NCBI RefSeq assembly: GCF_000519265.1
Contig: NZ_KI912608.1
Span: 1,545,582 to 1,609,581 of the forward strand
Reading direction: 5' to 3'
From: Desulfonatronum lacustre DSM 10312
GTDB lineage: Bacteria > Desulfobacterota > Desulfovibrionia > Desulfovibrionales > Desulfonatronaceae
DNA length: 64,000 nucleotides
How positions within the stretch are numbered: position 1 is the first letter of the stretch; every line of letters starts with the position of its first letter. This document shows positions 19,606 through 28,931 of this stretch, in pieces. The position numbers and the translations under genes were made by a program. The notes below the pieces were generated by a model. It had not been told where the DNA came from and did not search any database. It saw only the letters and a program-made list of their open reading frames with translations.

Positions 19606-21828
19606 CTCCCAAACATCTCCTTCATCCACGCGCAAACCGACGCTCCTGTCGTAGGCCGCCAGGTTGCACAGAACAGGATACTGGTCATGGATCATCTCCA
19701 CGGCTCCGGCCGCGTGCAGCCGAGTCAGATCTTTGGAACGAACTGTCATGGAATACTGTTGCAGCTTGCGCAGTGTGGAGCGAGGAAATTCGGTGTGCCG
19801 CAACTCCCGGATCAACAGTTGGGCTTCTTCGGATTCCTTGAGGTCGAGACCATTCACCTCCGGCATCAAGGGAATGATCACGCCCGTGCCTGCATCCTCA
19901 ATAATGCGGAAATCCTGGGCCACCTCCTTGAACGGAAGAATCAGTTCCTTGTTGAGGGGAGCATTCAGGCGTTTCAGGATCTGTTTACCGTCCAAATCCT
20001 GAACATCGTAGAGTAACTCGAAATACCGACGCATGACTTCAAGCCCCAGCGGATCAGCATCCGGCATGGTGCGCAAGGTCTCGGCTGCACGGGATGCGCA
20101 GCGTTGCAGCCAGGGCATTTTCGGTGGCTGTTCAGGTTCAAAGACAACAACCTGACCGCCGCCCCCCCGTCCAACGGGCAGCCTCCCTTCCCGGTTGCAC
20201 CGCCCGGCGGCCTGGGCAATGGAGTCCAGCCCGGCCATGGCCCGATAGACCACGGGAAAATCGACATCCACGCCTGCCTCGATCAGGGACGTGGAAATCA
20301 CCCTGCACGGCAACCTGTCCTGGAGCCGCCCACGGATCACGGCCAGCACATGCCGCCGGTGGACCGGGGTCATGTTGGTGGAGAGGTGAAACGCGCCATC
20401 CCTGTTGGCCAGTTGTTCAAAGACCGTCTTGGCCTGGGGCTTGGTGCTCGCGATGCACAGCACCTGTTCATGTTCGTCCAATCGCGCGGCCAGTTCCGCG
20501 TTGGACAGCTTGCCGACGAACCGGACCTGGGTGCGCTTGAGTTGTTCATAGAGTTGGTTCGGCTGGACAATGATTTCCCGTACGTCGCGCAAGGCAGTTC
20601 GCAGTTTGGAATCGTCCAAGGCGGGCTGAGTGGCGGTACACAGAACCACGGAGCAGCCGTAACGGTCCACCAGTTCGCGCAAGGCCGCCAGACAGGGTTC
20701 CAAATACTCGGTGGGAATCGCCTGGGCCTCGTCCAGGATGATCACGCTCCGGGCGATGTTGTGCAGCTTGCGGCAGCGCGAAGGCTTGTTGCTGAACAAG
20801 GACTCGAAGAACTGGACGTTGGTGGTGACCACCACCGGAGCGTCCCAATTCTCGGCGGCCAGACCGCGCCGGGTGTCGTATTCCCGGTCCTCCGGAGCAT
20901 CCTTGTCCCGATAGTTGCAATGATGCTCCAGCACGTTGGCCCGTCCGAGAATGTCGCTGAATACCTTGGCGTTCTGCTCAATGATGGACGTGAAGGGGAT
21001 GGCGAAGATGATCCGGCGCAGTCCGTGGGTCACGGCGTGGTCCAAGGCAAAGGCCAGGGAAGACAAGGTCTTGCCGCCGCCCGTGGGCACGGTCAGGGAG
21101 AAGAAACCCGGCGGCGACGCGGCCATGCGACGGCAGTCTTCCAGGACCCCGCGGCGCAGGATGTTCACAGGAGTGGGATCGGCCTTTTGCAGCAGGCGAT
21201 CCAGGTACCTGTTCAGGTTGGTTTGCAATGTCGGGATCTGGTCGGCTTGAGCCTGAATCTTCGTGTACTTCAGCGAGTTGCGCAGTCCGGCCTTTTCCGG
21301 CGAGCAAAAGGCCTCTGTGTCCAGAAAATCCGCGTCCGTGAGGCAGGAAAAGAGCATGCGGGTGAAGAAGGACAAGGTGAAGCCAACCTGGTTGCGGGAC
21401 AAAGTGAACGGCGGTTTCAGGTCGGCTGGACAGGCGACCACGGGCAACACTTCGACGTAATCCGGAAGGCGTTCCTGCTTCAGGCGAAAGTGAAGCTGTC
21501 CTTCCTGCACCCCTCCGTCCGGCAAGCCGCCGTGATGGCCGGCCACGATGTAGGACAGCAAAAGCCCGAGCCGCCCGCATTGCTCCGCGCCCAGGCGGGC
21601 TCCAAAAATGGAGTGGTTGACCCGGATTGGTCGCCCTTCCAATCTCGCGATGAACTCCGCAGTCGCCTTGCCCGCGTCGTGCAGCAAACCGACGGTCCGC
21701 CCCCAGTCGGAAGCGCCGAAAGCCGCGGCGAATTCCGCGGCAAGTCGGGCCACGTTCTCCAGATGGTCTTCAAGAAGCTGCCAGTCCGACTTGTCCGGAT
21801 TGGGCGTCGAATGGGCGTAAAATGGCAT
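19585..21828 (-). CDS. cas3: Cas3, HD nuclease-helicase
   Basis: Cas3 is recruited to the Cascade R-loop and degrades target DNA. The ATG at 21828 (MPFYAHSTPN) has GAGGAA seven bases upstream; a GTG two codons earlier is also possible. The 747-residue protein carries the N-terminal HD nuclease (HLENVARLAAEF, GLLHDAGK, VAGHHGG). A superfamily 2 helicase follows: PTGGGKT (Walker A), LDEAQAIP (motif II), SLIEAGVDVDFP (motif V) and QAAGRCNREG (motif VI). It is the first gene of the cas operon, although the structured 190-base gap after it suggests that cas5c onward may have its own control. Confidence 0.96.
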   Translation of the reverse strand: MPFYAHSTPNPDKSDWQLLEDHLENVARLAAEFAAAFGASDWGRTVGLLHDAGKATAEFIARLEGRPIRVNHSIFGARLGAEQCGRLGLLLSYIVAGHHGGLPDGGVQEGQLHFRLKQERLPDYVEVLPVVACPADLKPPFTLSRNQVGFTLSFFTRMLFSCLTDADFLDTEAFCSPEKAGLRNSLKYTKIQAQADQIPTLQTNLNRYLDRLLQKADPTPVNILRRGVLEDCRRMAASPPGFFSLTVPTGGGKTLSSLAFALDHAVTHGLRRIIFAIPFTSIIEQNAKVFSDILGRANVLEHHCNYRDKDAPEDREYDTRRGLAAENWDAPVVVTTNVQFFESLFSNKPSRCRKLHNIARSVIILDEAQAIPTEYLEPCLAALRELVDRYGCSVVLCTATQPALDDSKLRTALRDVREIIVQPNQLYEQLKRTQVRFVGKLSNAELAARLDEHEQVLCIASTKPQAKTVFEQLANRDGAFHLSTNMTPVHRRHVLAVIRGRLQDRLPCRVISTSLIEAGVDVDFPVVYRAMAGLDSIAQAAGRCNREGRLPVGRGGGGQVVVFEPEQPPKMPWLQRCASRAAETLRTMPDADPLGLEVMRRYFELLYDVQDLDGKQILKRLNAPLNKELILPFKEVAQDFRIIEDAGTGVIIPLMPEVNGLDLKESEEAQLLIRELRHTEFPRSTLRKLQQYSMTVRSKDLTRLHAAGAVEMIHDQYPVLCNLAAYDRSVGLRVDEGDVWEPSSLII

Positions 21829-22240
21829 GGTCACTTCCTCACCTCCATCCTTGACGGTTCAGATTTCTTGGCACCCCTCGAAAGAATAACGGGATACTGC
21901 TCGACCGAGGTTGACCTCTACCATGACCACAGGCTCAAAACCTGACCTTGTCAAAAACAACTTTTCGCAGAGGCAAGGGCCATTTTTCCGAATTGATTCA
22001 GAAAAGTCCGTTGGGAGAAGAGAGGGTCGTTGCCGGAGTTCATCAGCCGTTTGTCCGGCTTGTGGCGCAGGTGTGATGGGAGGGAGAGCGTGGACCGGGG
22101 TTCAGGAGGGGGTGAACCGCTGTTCATGGCCGAGGATTGCGGCGCTCCGGTGGAGGATTATCAGAAATACGCGGCATGGGCGTCCTTCTGGACGCCCATG
22201 CCTTTCTCTGATGGGTCGAGGGGAAAAATGAAGCAACGAA
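21829..22240 (-). other. Intergenic region upstream of cas3
   Basis: About 410 bases with no supported gene. It must hold the cas3 promoter on the minus strand, but no hexamer pair stands out. The cas3 ribosome-binding sequences (GGAGG near 21840 and GAGGAA near 21835) and the hairpin at 22173-22202 are the only clear elements. Short open frames here show no recognisable protein family. Confidence 0.6.
22173..22202 (-). terminator. 13-bp hairpin, possible terminator of the outer-membrane protein operon
   Basis: GGCATGGGCGTCC (22173-22185) and GGACGCCCATGCC (22190-22202) form a perfect 13-bp stem with a four-base loop, 39 bases beyond the stop of the minus-strand gene. There is no T run on the minus-strand side, so a factor-dependent or 3'-end-protecting role is as likely as intrinsic termination. 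Confidence 0.5.
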
Positions 22241-23002
22241 TCAAAAGCTGATCCCGATCTCGGCGAACGGACCGCTGATGTCCACGTCGGCCTTGAGGCC
22301 CTTTTCGTCGATGGACACGGAGTCGTAACGATAGCCTCCGGCAAGAAAGAGATGGTCCAGGGGATCGAAGCGCACCCGGCCGATGAGGCTGTAGAAGTGG
22401 TTTCCGGCGTAGGTCACGCCGCGGGCCTCGGCTTCCAGGGCGAAGAAGTCCACTGGTCGCAGGCTGGCTCCGGCGTAGAGCGTGGGCACGGGCAAAAGCA
22501 TGCTCTCGGACTCGGAAAGCCCGGTCTGCTCCTGACGGACCTCGATATCCACGTCCATCAGCCGCAGGTTCAGCCCCAGATCCACATTGAACATGCCCAT
22601 GGTCGCCATCTTCAGCCCCGGAATGCCGTAGAACAGACTCACGTCGTACTGATTCAGCCGCAGCTTGCCGTCGATGGGCGCATCCGCTGAAAAGGTCTGG
22701 TTCCCGAAGGTAAAGCTCCCTTTGGCCGTCCCCTTGCCCGAAAAGGTCGTCGGCGTGGCCATGAATCCGATATTGGGCAGGATCAGCGGGGTTTCCAGGC
22801 GAGCGCGAAAGAGCAGCCCGGTCTCATCGTCCAGTCCCAGAGTGCTTTCCAGATCAAGCCGATCATGGCCCGTCTGGCCTTTGTAGGACACGTCCCCGGA
22901 CGGGGACTGATGCCAGACGCCCACCGCCGCCTCGAACCCCGTGGCCCCGGCCCATCCGGGAAGAATCAGCATGATGCACGTCGTCAAAACAGTCCAAAAC
23001 AT
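22241..23002 (-). CDS. TIGR04219-type outer-membrane beta-barrel protein
   Basis: The 253-residue protein starts MFWTVLTTCIMLILPGWAGA, a signal peptide with probable cleavage after AGA. The mature part is a beta barrel with alternating strands and ends in an aromatic residue (FAEIGISF), as outer-membrane proteins do. The pattern resembles the TIGR04219 (OMP_w_GlyGly) family. The ATG lies two bases after the stop of the isochorismatase-like gene, so it is the last gene of a three-gene set. Its function is unknown. Confidence 0.75.
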   Translation of the reverse strand: MFWTVLTTCIMLILPGWAGATGFEAAVGVWHQSPSGDVSYKGQTGHDRLDLESTLGLDDETGLLFRARLETPLILPNIGFMATPTTFSGKGTAKGSFTFGNQTFSADAPIDGKLRLNQYDVSLFYGIPGLKMATMGMFNVDLGLNLRLMDVDIEVRQEQTGLSESESMLLPVPTLYAGASLRPVDFFALEAEARGVTYAGNHFYSLIGRVRFDPLDHLFLAGGYRYDSVSIDEKGLKADVDISGPFAEIGISF

Positions 23003-23004
23003 CT

Positions 23005-23595
23005 TCACTGTGGTTTCTCCTCTGAAAGGTTGCTCAACTCCTGGAACGCCATACACGTGATGCCCATATTGCGCATGTCCTCGATATTATTCGCCGCGAC
23101 CCGCTCGGTCTGAGCGGAACAGGCGTCCGAGACCACGATCACCCGGTAGTCCCGGCCCAAAGCGTCCACGGCCGTGGCCCGGATGCAATTGGGATACTGG
23201 GTTCCGGCCACGACCAGCGTCTCGACTCGCAGACGACGCAACAGAAAATCCAGTTCCGTGCCCAAAAACGCGCTGAACCGCTGCTTGGTCAACACGTAGT
23301 CGCCGGAGCGCGGCGTCAGTTCCACCACGATCCGCGCCCCGGGCGTCCCGGCCACGCAGATGCCCGCGCCGTTCTGAAACAGCTCCTGCCGGGTATATTC
23401 CACGTCGCTGCCGTCGGGCCGGTGCTCCCGAACCACGTGGATCACCGGCCAGGATCGCTTCCGGGCATGCTCCGCCAGCGCGGCGATGACCGGAATGGTC
23501 TCCCTGGCCCCGGCCACGGCGGCTGGGGCGTCGGGCAAAACGAAATCGTTTTGCATGTCCACGATCAGCAGAGCGGGACTCAAAAATCCTGACAC
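23005..23595 (-). CDS. Isochorismatase-family cysteine hydrolase
   Basis: This is a cytoplasmic hydrolase of the nicotinamidase/isochorismatase superfamily, 196 residues. The catalytic Asp is Asp13 in LLIVDMQNDF, the Lys lies in YVLTKQRFSAF, and the nucleophilic Cys in GTQYPNCIRATAVDA. A cis-peptide Gly-Thr precedes it, as in the family. Substrates across the family include nicotinamide, isochorismate, ureidoacrylate and others; this one is not specific enough to choose. It sits between a Dabb protein (nine-base gap) and the outer-membrane protein (two-base gap). Confidence 0.88.
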   Translation of the reverse strand: MSGFLSPALLIVDMQNDFVLPDAPAAVAGARETIPVIAALAEHARKRSWPVIHVVREHRPDGSDVEYTRQELFQNGAGICVAGTPGARIVVELTPRSGDYVLTKQRFSAFLGTELDFLLRRLRVETLVVAGTQYPNCIRATAVDALGRDYRVIVVSDACSAQTERVAANNIEDMRNMGITCMAFQELSNLSEEKPQ

Positions 23596-23604
23596 CGCGT
23601 CCTC

Positions 23605-23907
23605 CTATATCTCGTAATCCACCACGCCCCGATCAACCACCACCTTTTTCACGAACTCCACGCAGCGCTGGTGTTCCGGGTGCTGCTGGTAGCCTTGCAG
23701 GGCTTCGCGGGATTCCAGCTCGGAGTAGAGCACCACCTGCCACGTTGGAGAGGCCTGAAAAACATCCAGTCCGACCTCCAGGTGGAGCAGACCGGGAACC
23801 TTGCCGTTCAACGCCTCCAGCATCTGCTTCATCTTCTTCCCGTTCTCCTCAGCGCTCCCCCCTTCGGCCTGGTCCTTCAACGTCCACATCACGATATGCT
23901 TGATCAT
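23605..23907 (-). CDS. Dabb-domain (stress-responsive alpha/beta barrel) protein
   Basis: The 100-residue protein begins MIKHIVMWTLKDQA and contains VGLDVFQASPTWQVVLYSEL and YQQHPEHQRCVEFVKKVV. This is the dimeric ferredoxin-like Dabb fold (PF07876), with the conserved His of the HPEH motif. Its function in bacteria is poorly known. It is the first gene of the set, with GGAGGAAGAC ribosome-binding sequence upstream. Confidence 0.88.
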   Translation of the reverse strand: MIKHIVMWTLKDQAEGGSAEENGKKMKQMLEALNGKVPGLLHLEVGLDVFQASPTWQVVLYSELESREALQGYQQHPEHQRCVEFVKKVVVDRGVVDYEI

Positions 23908-23990
23908 TGTCTTCCTCCTTGGATGTTATGGTTTGTTGCGATGAAAGGTCGGATTGTTCTTACGGAGATCCTCGCGGCGTTGGATTACAG

Positions 23991-24021
23991 TTTCGATTGC
24001 GATTTCGATTTCGATTTCGAG
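23991..24021. repeat. Short hexamer repeat (TTCGAT)
   Basis: The stretch is about five tandem TTCGAT-like hexamers, one of them TGCGAT. The same hexamer makes up the core of the dispersed ~150-bp palindromic family, so this may be a decayed remnant of one arm. No gene lies between 23908 and 24078. Confidence 0.6.
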
Positions 24022-24078
24022 CACCGCATCGCAAAGCACGAAAGATCCTCCTGACTCCTGACTTCTACCCTCCCCCCC

Positions 24079-27000
24079 TCACTCCGCCTTGGGCGGGTTC
24101 TTATCCGCCGGTACGATCATCACGAAACGGGTTTCGGCCTCGGCCATGAGTCGTTCCACGGCCTGGGCTTCCTCCTCCTGGAAGGTGGCCCGCAGCTCGG
24201 CTATGTAGCGGCTGACCAGCTCGCGGATATCCGCGAGGCCCTGTTCGGTGACGTCCCGGACGGCCACGTCCGCGCCGCTGGCCAGACGCCGCCGGATCGC
24301 GGCCTTGTCGAATCCGAATTCCGGGTAGAGGCATGGATAGACCACCCCGCCGGTCATCCCGGAGCAGATCCATGGTCCGGGATCTCCCAGGACCACGACC
24401 CGTCCGCCGGTCATGTACTCGAAGGCAAAGCCCTTCAGGTGGGCGCGCACCGCCAGGTTGCCTTCCTCGTCCCGGACCTTGGACGTAATCCGGGCTCCGA
24501 ACACCGCGTCCGCCCCGGACATCCGGATGCAGGCCCGGGAATCGGCGTAGTTCTGGACCATCAGCATCCCGTTGATGGCTCCGTAGGCAAAGCTCTTGCC
24601 CGTGGAGCCGTCCACCCGGCGGCCCATCAGGTTCGCGCCCTTGAACACGCCGCAGGCCCCGCCGAAGCTGCTCTTGGCCGTACCGTCCTGGGCCCCGCCG
24701 TCCACCATCACTTCAATGCCCGGAATGTTGAAGGCGCACAGACCGTTGCCGGGTACGGAGGAATCCAGACGCAATCTGGCCCGGCGCTCCCCGGAATCAC
24801 CGAACCGGCGGACCACGGCCCCGGCCAGGTAGGTGCCCATGGCCCGGTCCACGCTGCGCACGTGCTGATCCGTGTACCGGACCTCGCGGGTCTGTTCGTC
24901 GGCAAACTCGGCCAGGGAGATGTCCGCCACCAGCTTGGTCAGGACGTTCAGCGGCTTGCGCACCATGCGCAGGGCTCCGGCCGGTCCGGCGGCGCCGTCC
25001 ATGGCCGGGCGGGCCAGAATGTCCGTCAGGGCCACGACGTTGTGATGGGATATCTGGGCCAGAAAATCCGTACGCCCGACCACGTCCCGAACCCGGCTGA
25101 CGCCCAGGTCCGCCAGAATGGCCCGCATTTCCTCGCCGATACAGGTGAACAGCCGCACCAGGTTGCCGGTTTCCGCGGCCGCTTGCAGCGGAGTAAATCC
25201 CTTCACGCCGTGCTTTTCCGCGTCAGCCTTGGTCCGCAGCTGGGTGGAGATGCCCCGGGGGCAGGTGTCCAGGTGGCAGCGCCGGCAACTGATGCAGCCC
25301 ACGCCCATCAGGGCCGCGGTGCCCATGCCTACCCGGTCCGCGCCGAGGAAGATCATCTTCAGGGCATCCGCGCCGCTGCGCAGCCCGCCGTCGGCCCACA
25401 GTTCCACGCCGTCCCGCAGGCCGGACTCCACCAGGGCCCGATGAGCCTGGCTGACCCCGATCTCCGCGGGCAGGCCGACATACTTCTTGCTGTGCTCCCG
25501 TGCCGCGCCCGTGCCGCCGTCGAACCCGGAGACCGCGACGATGTCCGCCCCGGCCTTGGCCACGCCCACGGCAATGGTGCCCACCCCGCTGGTCACCGGG
25601 ATCTTCACCGAAACCCTGGCCATGGGGTTGGCGGTCTTCAGCTCGGTGATGATCTGGGCCAGATCCTCGATGGAATAGATGTCGTGATGATTGGAGGGGG
25701 AGATCAGGGCGATGCCCGGCTTGCAATGCCGGGCCTGGGCCACCATGGCCGTGACCTTCTGGCCGGGCAGGTGGCCGCCCTCACCGGGCTTGGCCCCCTG
25801 GCCGATCTTGATTTCCAGAAAATCCACGGAGTTGAGAAAAGCCATGTGCACGCCGAACCGGCCCGAGGCGATCTGCTGGCCCCGGTTGTGGCGGTATTTG
25901 CCAAGCATGTCCGGAATTTCCCCGCCCTCACCGTTCATGCACACGATGTTCAGGATCCGGGCGGCCTCGGCGTAGCTTCGGAAGGAGTTCTCTCCCTGGG
26001 AGCCGAAGCTCATGGCCGGAATGACCAGGGGCATGGCATGACCGGCAATGGAGATATCCACTTCGCTCATGGCCAGGGGCACGGCCTTGCTGGGCCGCGT
26101 AAAGCCCAGGACGTGCCGCAAGGCCACTGGATTCTCCTGTTCCAAAGCGGCCAGTTCCTGGGCCATCTCCCGGAATCCGGCCACCCCGGTGGCGGCCCGG
26201 CGCATCACCCGCCCGACCTTGGTGTTCCGGGCCGGGGTGCTCCAGAGCTGGGCCGTGGTCTCCCGGACGGCCTTGTCCAGACGACGCCGGGCGATCTCTT
26301 CCAGTCGGGCCAGGGACAGGCCGACATCCGGGGACTGGCAGAAGTTGGCGCACTTGAAGATTTTCGCCAAATCCCCGGCCAAGCCGATGGAGGAAAAAAT
26401 CCGGCCATAACCGCACAGTTCATGGATGCCCATGGTGGACATGACCTTTTCCATGCCCTTCTGAAGCACATCCATGGTGGTCCGGATCACGGTCTCGGCC
26501 GACCGGCTTTCCGTGGCGTGCTCCCGGGCCATGCGCCAGATCATGTACGGATTGATCGCATCCGCGCCCAGTCCGAGCAGAAACATCACATCGTGCAGAT
26601 TGCGCACCGCGGCGCTGCGCACGACCAGTGAACAGCGCCGCCGCAAACGGTGTTCTTCCAGATAATTGCCGATCATGGCCAGGGCCAGGCCTGGATCGAC
26701 ATAGACCAGCCCGTCGGAAAACGTCCGTGAATCGTCCAGAACCAACAGCACGGCACCGGCGTCGATGGCAGCCCGAGCCTCCAGGCACAGTTCGGAAAGG
26801 CGTTGCTCCAGGCAGCCTTGGCCGTTGCCTGGACCACTGTCCGGGCCTTCAGTCCTGGCCTCGAACACCGCATCCAGGACGGCCACCCGGTTCGGGTCCC
26901 GACCCTGACCCGTAAAAAACGAAAGCACGGAGTCCAGGGTCTGGGTGCCGAACTCCGCGGCCAACTGGGACAGGGCCGACCCGCAGACCCGGCCATCCAG

Positions 27001-28707
27001 GCAACCGCCCAGCAGCAGCGGCGTGCGCAGTTCCAGCCCCACGGCCCCGGAGCGCTCCCGGTTGTCGATCTCCGGTCGGTCGCCGAGCATGCAGCGGGTG
27101 GTGAAATGATCGGCCTCCCGCTCCCGGTCAATGGCCGGATTGGTGACCACGGCCACGTTTTCCTTGAAAAACTCGGAGATATTGGGCAACCCTTCCGGGC
27201 TCAGGCAGGCCAGCGGCCCCTGGTAGCCCATGGAGCCGATCAGCGCCCCGCCGACAATGGTCGCTGTTTTCTTGCGCATCTCCACGTCGTACTTGTGCCA
27301 CCCCAGGGCGGCCAGCACGTTTTCCCGCACCATGTCGCCCGGCGACAACCGCGACCGGCCGTCGTCGAGCAGGTTTTCCAAGCCAAATGCTTCCTCCGGC
27401 TGCTCCGGAACAGCTTGATACAACGTGCCGATCCGCTCCCGCAGACCGCTGCGGCCCTGCATCAGCCGGACCAGTTGGCGCTGAAAGGCCCGGTAGTTGA
27501 ACACCACGGCCCGCCGACCGGTCAGAGACAGGATGGCCATTTTCTCCCCGGGAGCCAGAGGCACGGGGTCCGTAGCCGTGTCCTCCAAATCCACCACGCC
27601 CTTTTCCGAAGACAGGTAATAGTTGTAGTCGCTCTCGCCGAACCACAGCGGACGCAGCCCCAGGGCGTCCACGCTGCCGATGCAGACGTCGCCGTGCCGG
27701 GCGATGACCGCGGCCGGTCCCTGGGCCGATGGCGGAAAGAACCAGCGGTAGGTTTGATAAACCTTGCGCAAATCCTCGGGATAGTGCTCCACCTCGCTGT
27801 GCACCGCCGGGAAGACCATGGCAAAGGCTTCGGCGGGTTCCAGTCCGTAACGGTGGATCAATCCTTCGACGGCCCGGTTCAGGTCCTGGGAATCACTGCC
27901 TCCGGGCACGGGCTCAATGCCCAGATTGCGCGACGCCCCGCGCAGCCGTTCGATGGTATTGATCTCGCCGTTGTGGGCCAGGAGGGAAAACGGCTGAGTG
28001 CGCTCCACCGTGGGCAGGGTGTTGGTGGAATAGCGACTGTGGCCCAGACAGATCTTGGACCGGGTGGCCGGGTCGCGCAGCTCCGGATAGACCCGCTGCA
28101 GCAGATCCGGCCCGCCCCGGACCTTGTAGACAACGCTGTGCTGGGACAGGGAGGCGACATGGAGATCCGGCTCCAGATCCTCAAGCTCCACAAGCACCTT
28201 GAACAGGAGCCGGCCGGAGTCAATGCGCACGTCCTGGCGGACCAGCCCGGCCACCTGCCAGAACAGCGGCGTCTCGGCCCGGGCCATGGGCCCCAGCTCG
28301 TCATCGTTGGTCCGGCCTTGCAATTCCAGGACGATGTCCAGCCCCCGCAGGGCAAAGGTCTTGCGGACCGTGTCCAGAACGTCGTCGGCCCGCTCGCGTA
28401 TCCGCCGGGGCAGGAGCAGATGACCCACGAAAAACCCGCTGGATTCGGCCAGATGCGGCGACAAACCGGCTTCCTGGAGCCGACGGCTCCACAGTTCCCG
28501 CGGCACGTCGGTCATGATCCCGCATCCGTCGCCCTCGTCGTTGATGTCCCCGGAGCGATGGGCCATCTTTTTCAGGGCCTCAATGGTCCGGACAATATTG
28601 GCATGGGTCACGCGGCCGCGCTTGTCCACGAAGGCGATAATCGCGCAGGCGTCGCGCTCTTCGCAAATCGGGCCGTCAAAAACTGAATGAGGGGATGGAA
28701 TGGGCAT
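24079..28707 (-). CDS. gltB: Glutamate synthase, large chain
   Basis: The enzyme transfers the amide of glutamine to 2-oxoglutarate to give two glutamates. The chosen start gives MPIPSPHSVFDGPICEERDACAII; Cys21 is the likely N-terminal nucleophile after removal of the first 20 residues. The 1542-residue protein shows a class II amidotransferase domain (about 21-420), a central domain, an FMN barrel (for example GEGGHLPGQKV and SGVGTIAVGVAKAGADIVAVSG) and the C-terminal GXGXG beta-helix. The 3Fe-4S ligands are in GCISCRRCHLDTCPRG. No small subunit (gltD) is in the window, so the electron donor (NADPH via a distant GltD, or ferredoxin) is open. Confidence 0.93.
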   Translation of the reverse strand: MPIPSPHSVFDGPICEERDACAIIAFVDKRGRVTHANIVRTIEALKKMAHRSGDINDEGDGCGIMTDVPRELWSRRLQEAGLSPHLAESSGFFVGHLLLPRRIRERADDVLDTVRKTFALRGLDIVLELQGRTNDDELGPMARAETPLFWQVAGLVRQDVRIDSGRLLFKVLVELEDLEPDLHVASLSQHSVVYKVRGGPDLLQRVYPELRDPATRSKICLGHSRYSTNTLPTVERTQPFSLLAHNGEINTIERLRGASRNLGIEPVPGGSDSQDLNRAVEGLIHRYGLEPAEAFAMVFPAVHSEVEHYPEDLRKVYQTYRWFFPPSAQGPAAVIARHGDVCIGSVDALGLRPLWFGESDYNYYLSSEKGVVDLEDTATDPVPLAPGEKMAILSLTGRRAVVFNYRAFQRQLVRLMQGRSGLRERIGTLYQAVPEQPEEAFGLENLLDDGRSRLSPGDMVRENVLAALGWHKYDVEMRKKTATIVGGALIGSMGYQGPLACLSPEGLPNISEFFKENVAVVTNPAIDREREADHFTTRCMLGDRPEIDNRERSGAVGLELRTPLLLGGCLDGRVCGSALSQLAAEFGTQTLDSVLSFFTGQGRDPNRVAVLDAVFEARTEGPDSGPGNGQGCLEQRLSELCLEARAAIDAGAVLLVLDDSRTFSDGLVYVDPGLALAMIGNYLEEHRLRRRCSLVVRSAAVRNLHDVMFLLGLGADAINPYMIWRMAREHATESRSAETVIRTTMDVLQKGMEKVMSTMGIHELCGYGRIFSSIGLAGDLAKIFKCANFCQSPDVGLSLARLEEIARRRLDKAVRETTAQLWSTPARNTKVGRVMRRAATGVAGFREMAQELAALEQENPVALRHVLGFTRPSKAVPLAMSEVDISIAGHAMPLVIPAMSFGSQGENSFRSYAEAARILNIVCMNGEGGEIPDMLGKYRHNRGQQIASGRFGVHMAFLNSVDFLEIKIGQGAKPGEGGHLPGQKVTAMVAQARHCKPGIALISPSNHHDIYSIEDLAQIITELKTANPMARVSVKIPVTSGVGTIAVGVAKAGADIVAVSGFDGGTGAAREHSKKYVGLPAEIGVSQAHRALVESGLRDGVELWADGGLRSGADALKMIFLGADRVGMGTAALMGVGCISCRRCHLDTCPRGISTQLRTKADAEKHGVKGFTPLQAAAETGNLVRLFTCIGEEMRAILADLGVSRVRDVVGRTDFLAQISHHNVVALTDILARPAMDGAAGPAGALRMVRKPLNVLTKLVADISLAEFADEQTREVRYTDQHVRSVDRAMGTYLAGAVVRRFGDSGERRARLRLDSSVPGNGLCAFNIPGIEVMVDGGAQDGTAKSSFGGACGVFKGANLMGRRVDGSTGKSFAYGAINGMLMVQNYADSRACIRMSGADAVFGARITSKVRDEEGNLAVRAHLKGFAFEYMTGGRVVVLGDPGPWICSGMTGGVVYPCLYPEFGFDKAAIRRRLASGADVAVRDVTEQGLADIRELVSRYIAELRATFQEEEAQAVERLMAEAETRFVMIVPADKNPPKAE

Positions 28708-28848
28708 CGCCAACGGGTCCTCCGTCTTAAAAACTGGAATGATAGATGGGCAAAGAATCGACATCCGTCAACAGGGTGATGGAAGCGTCCTCGCCATCAT
28801 TAGCCGACCCGGAGAGAGAAATCAAAATTTTCAAACGCCATATCAGCC

Positions 28849-28931
28849 GGTTCAACCGTTCTATTCAACCGTTCAGTTAAGCGTTCAGTTAAGGCGTTCA
28901 ATTCAGACGTTCGAATGAGAAGTTCAATTCG
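28849..28931. repeat. Degenerate short repeat of GTTCA units upstream of gltB
   Basis: The sequence holds about eight irregularly spaced copies of GTTCA or TTCAA, spanning the start-proximal part of the gap between gltB and the downstream end of the TIGR03915-like gene. A similar run (GGTTCAA) is seen near 970-1000. No function is apparent. Confidence 0.5.

Noticed and set aside
22030-22251. Plus-strand frames of 70-100 codons upstream of cas3
   Set aside because: They have no recognisable family, run across a 13-bp hairpin and end antisense to the outer-membrane protein gene.
24439-26631. A 730-codon plus-strand open frame, and other long frames such as 33721-36267, 37341-39851 and 46477-48030
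   Set aside because: They lie antisense to clear genes (gltB, metG and ricT, alaS, ABC ATPase). Their products are His/Gln/Gly-rich with no family resemblance, as expected from codon bias in GC-rich DNA.
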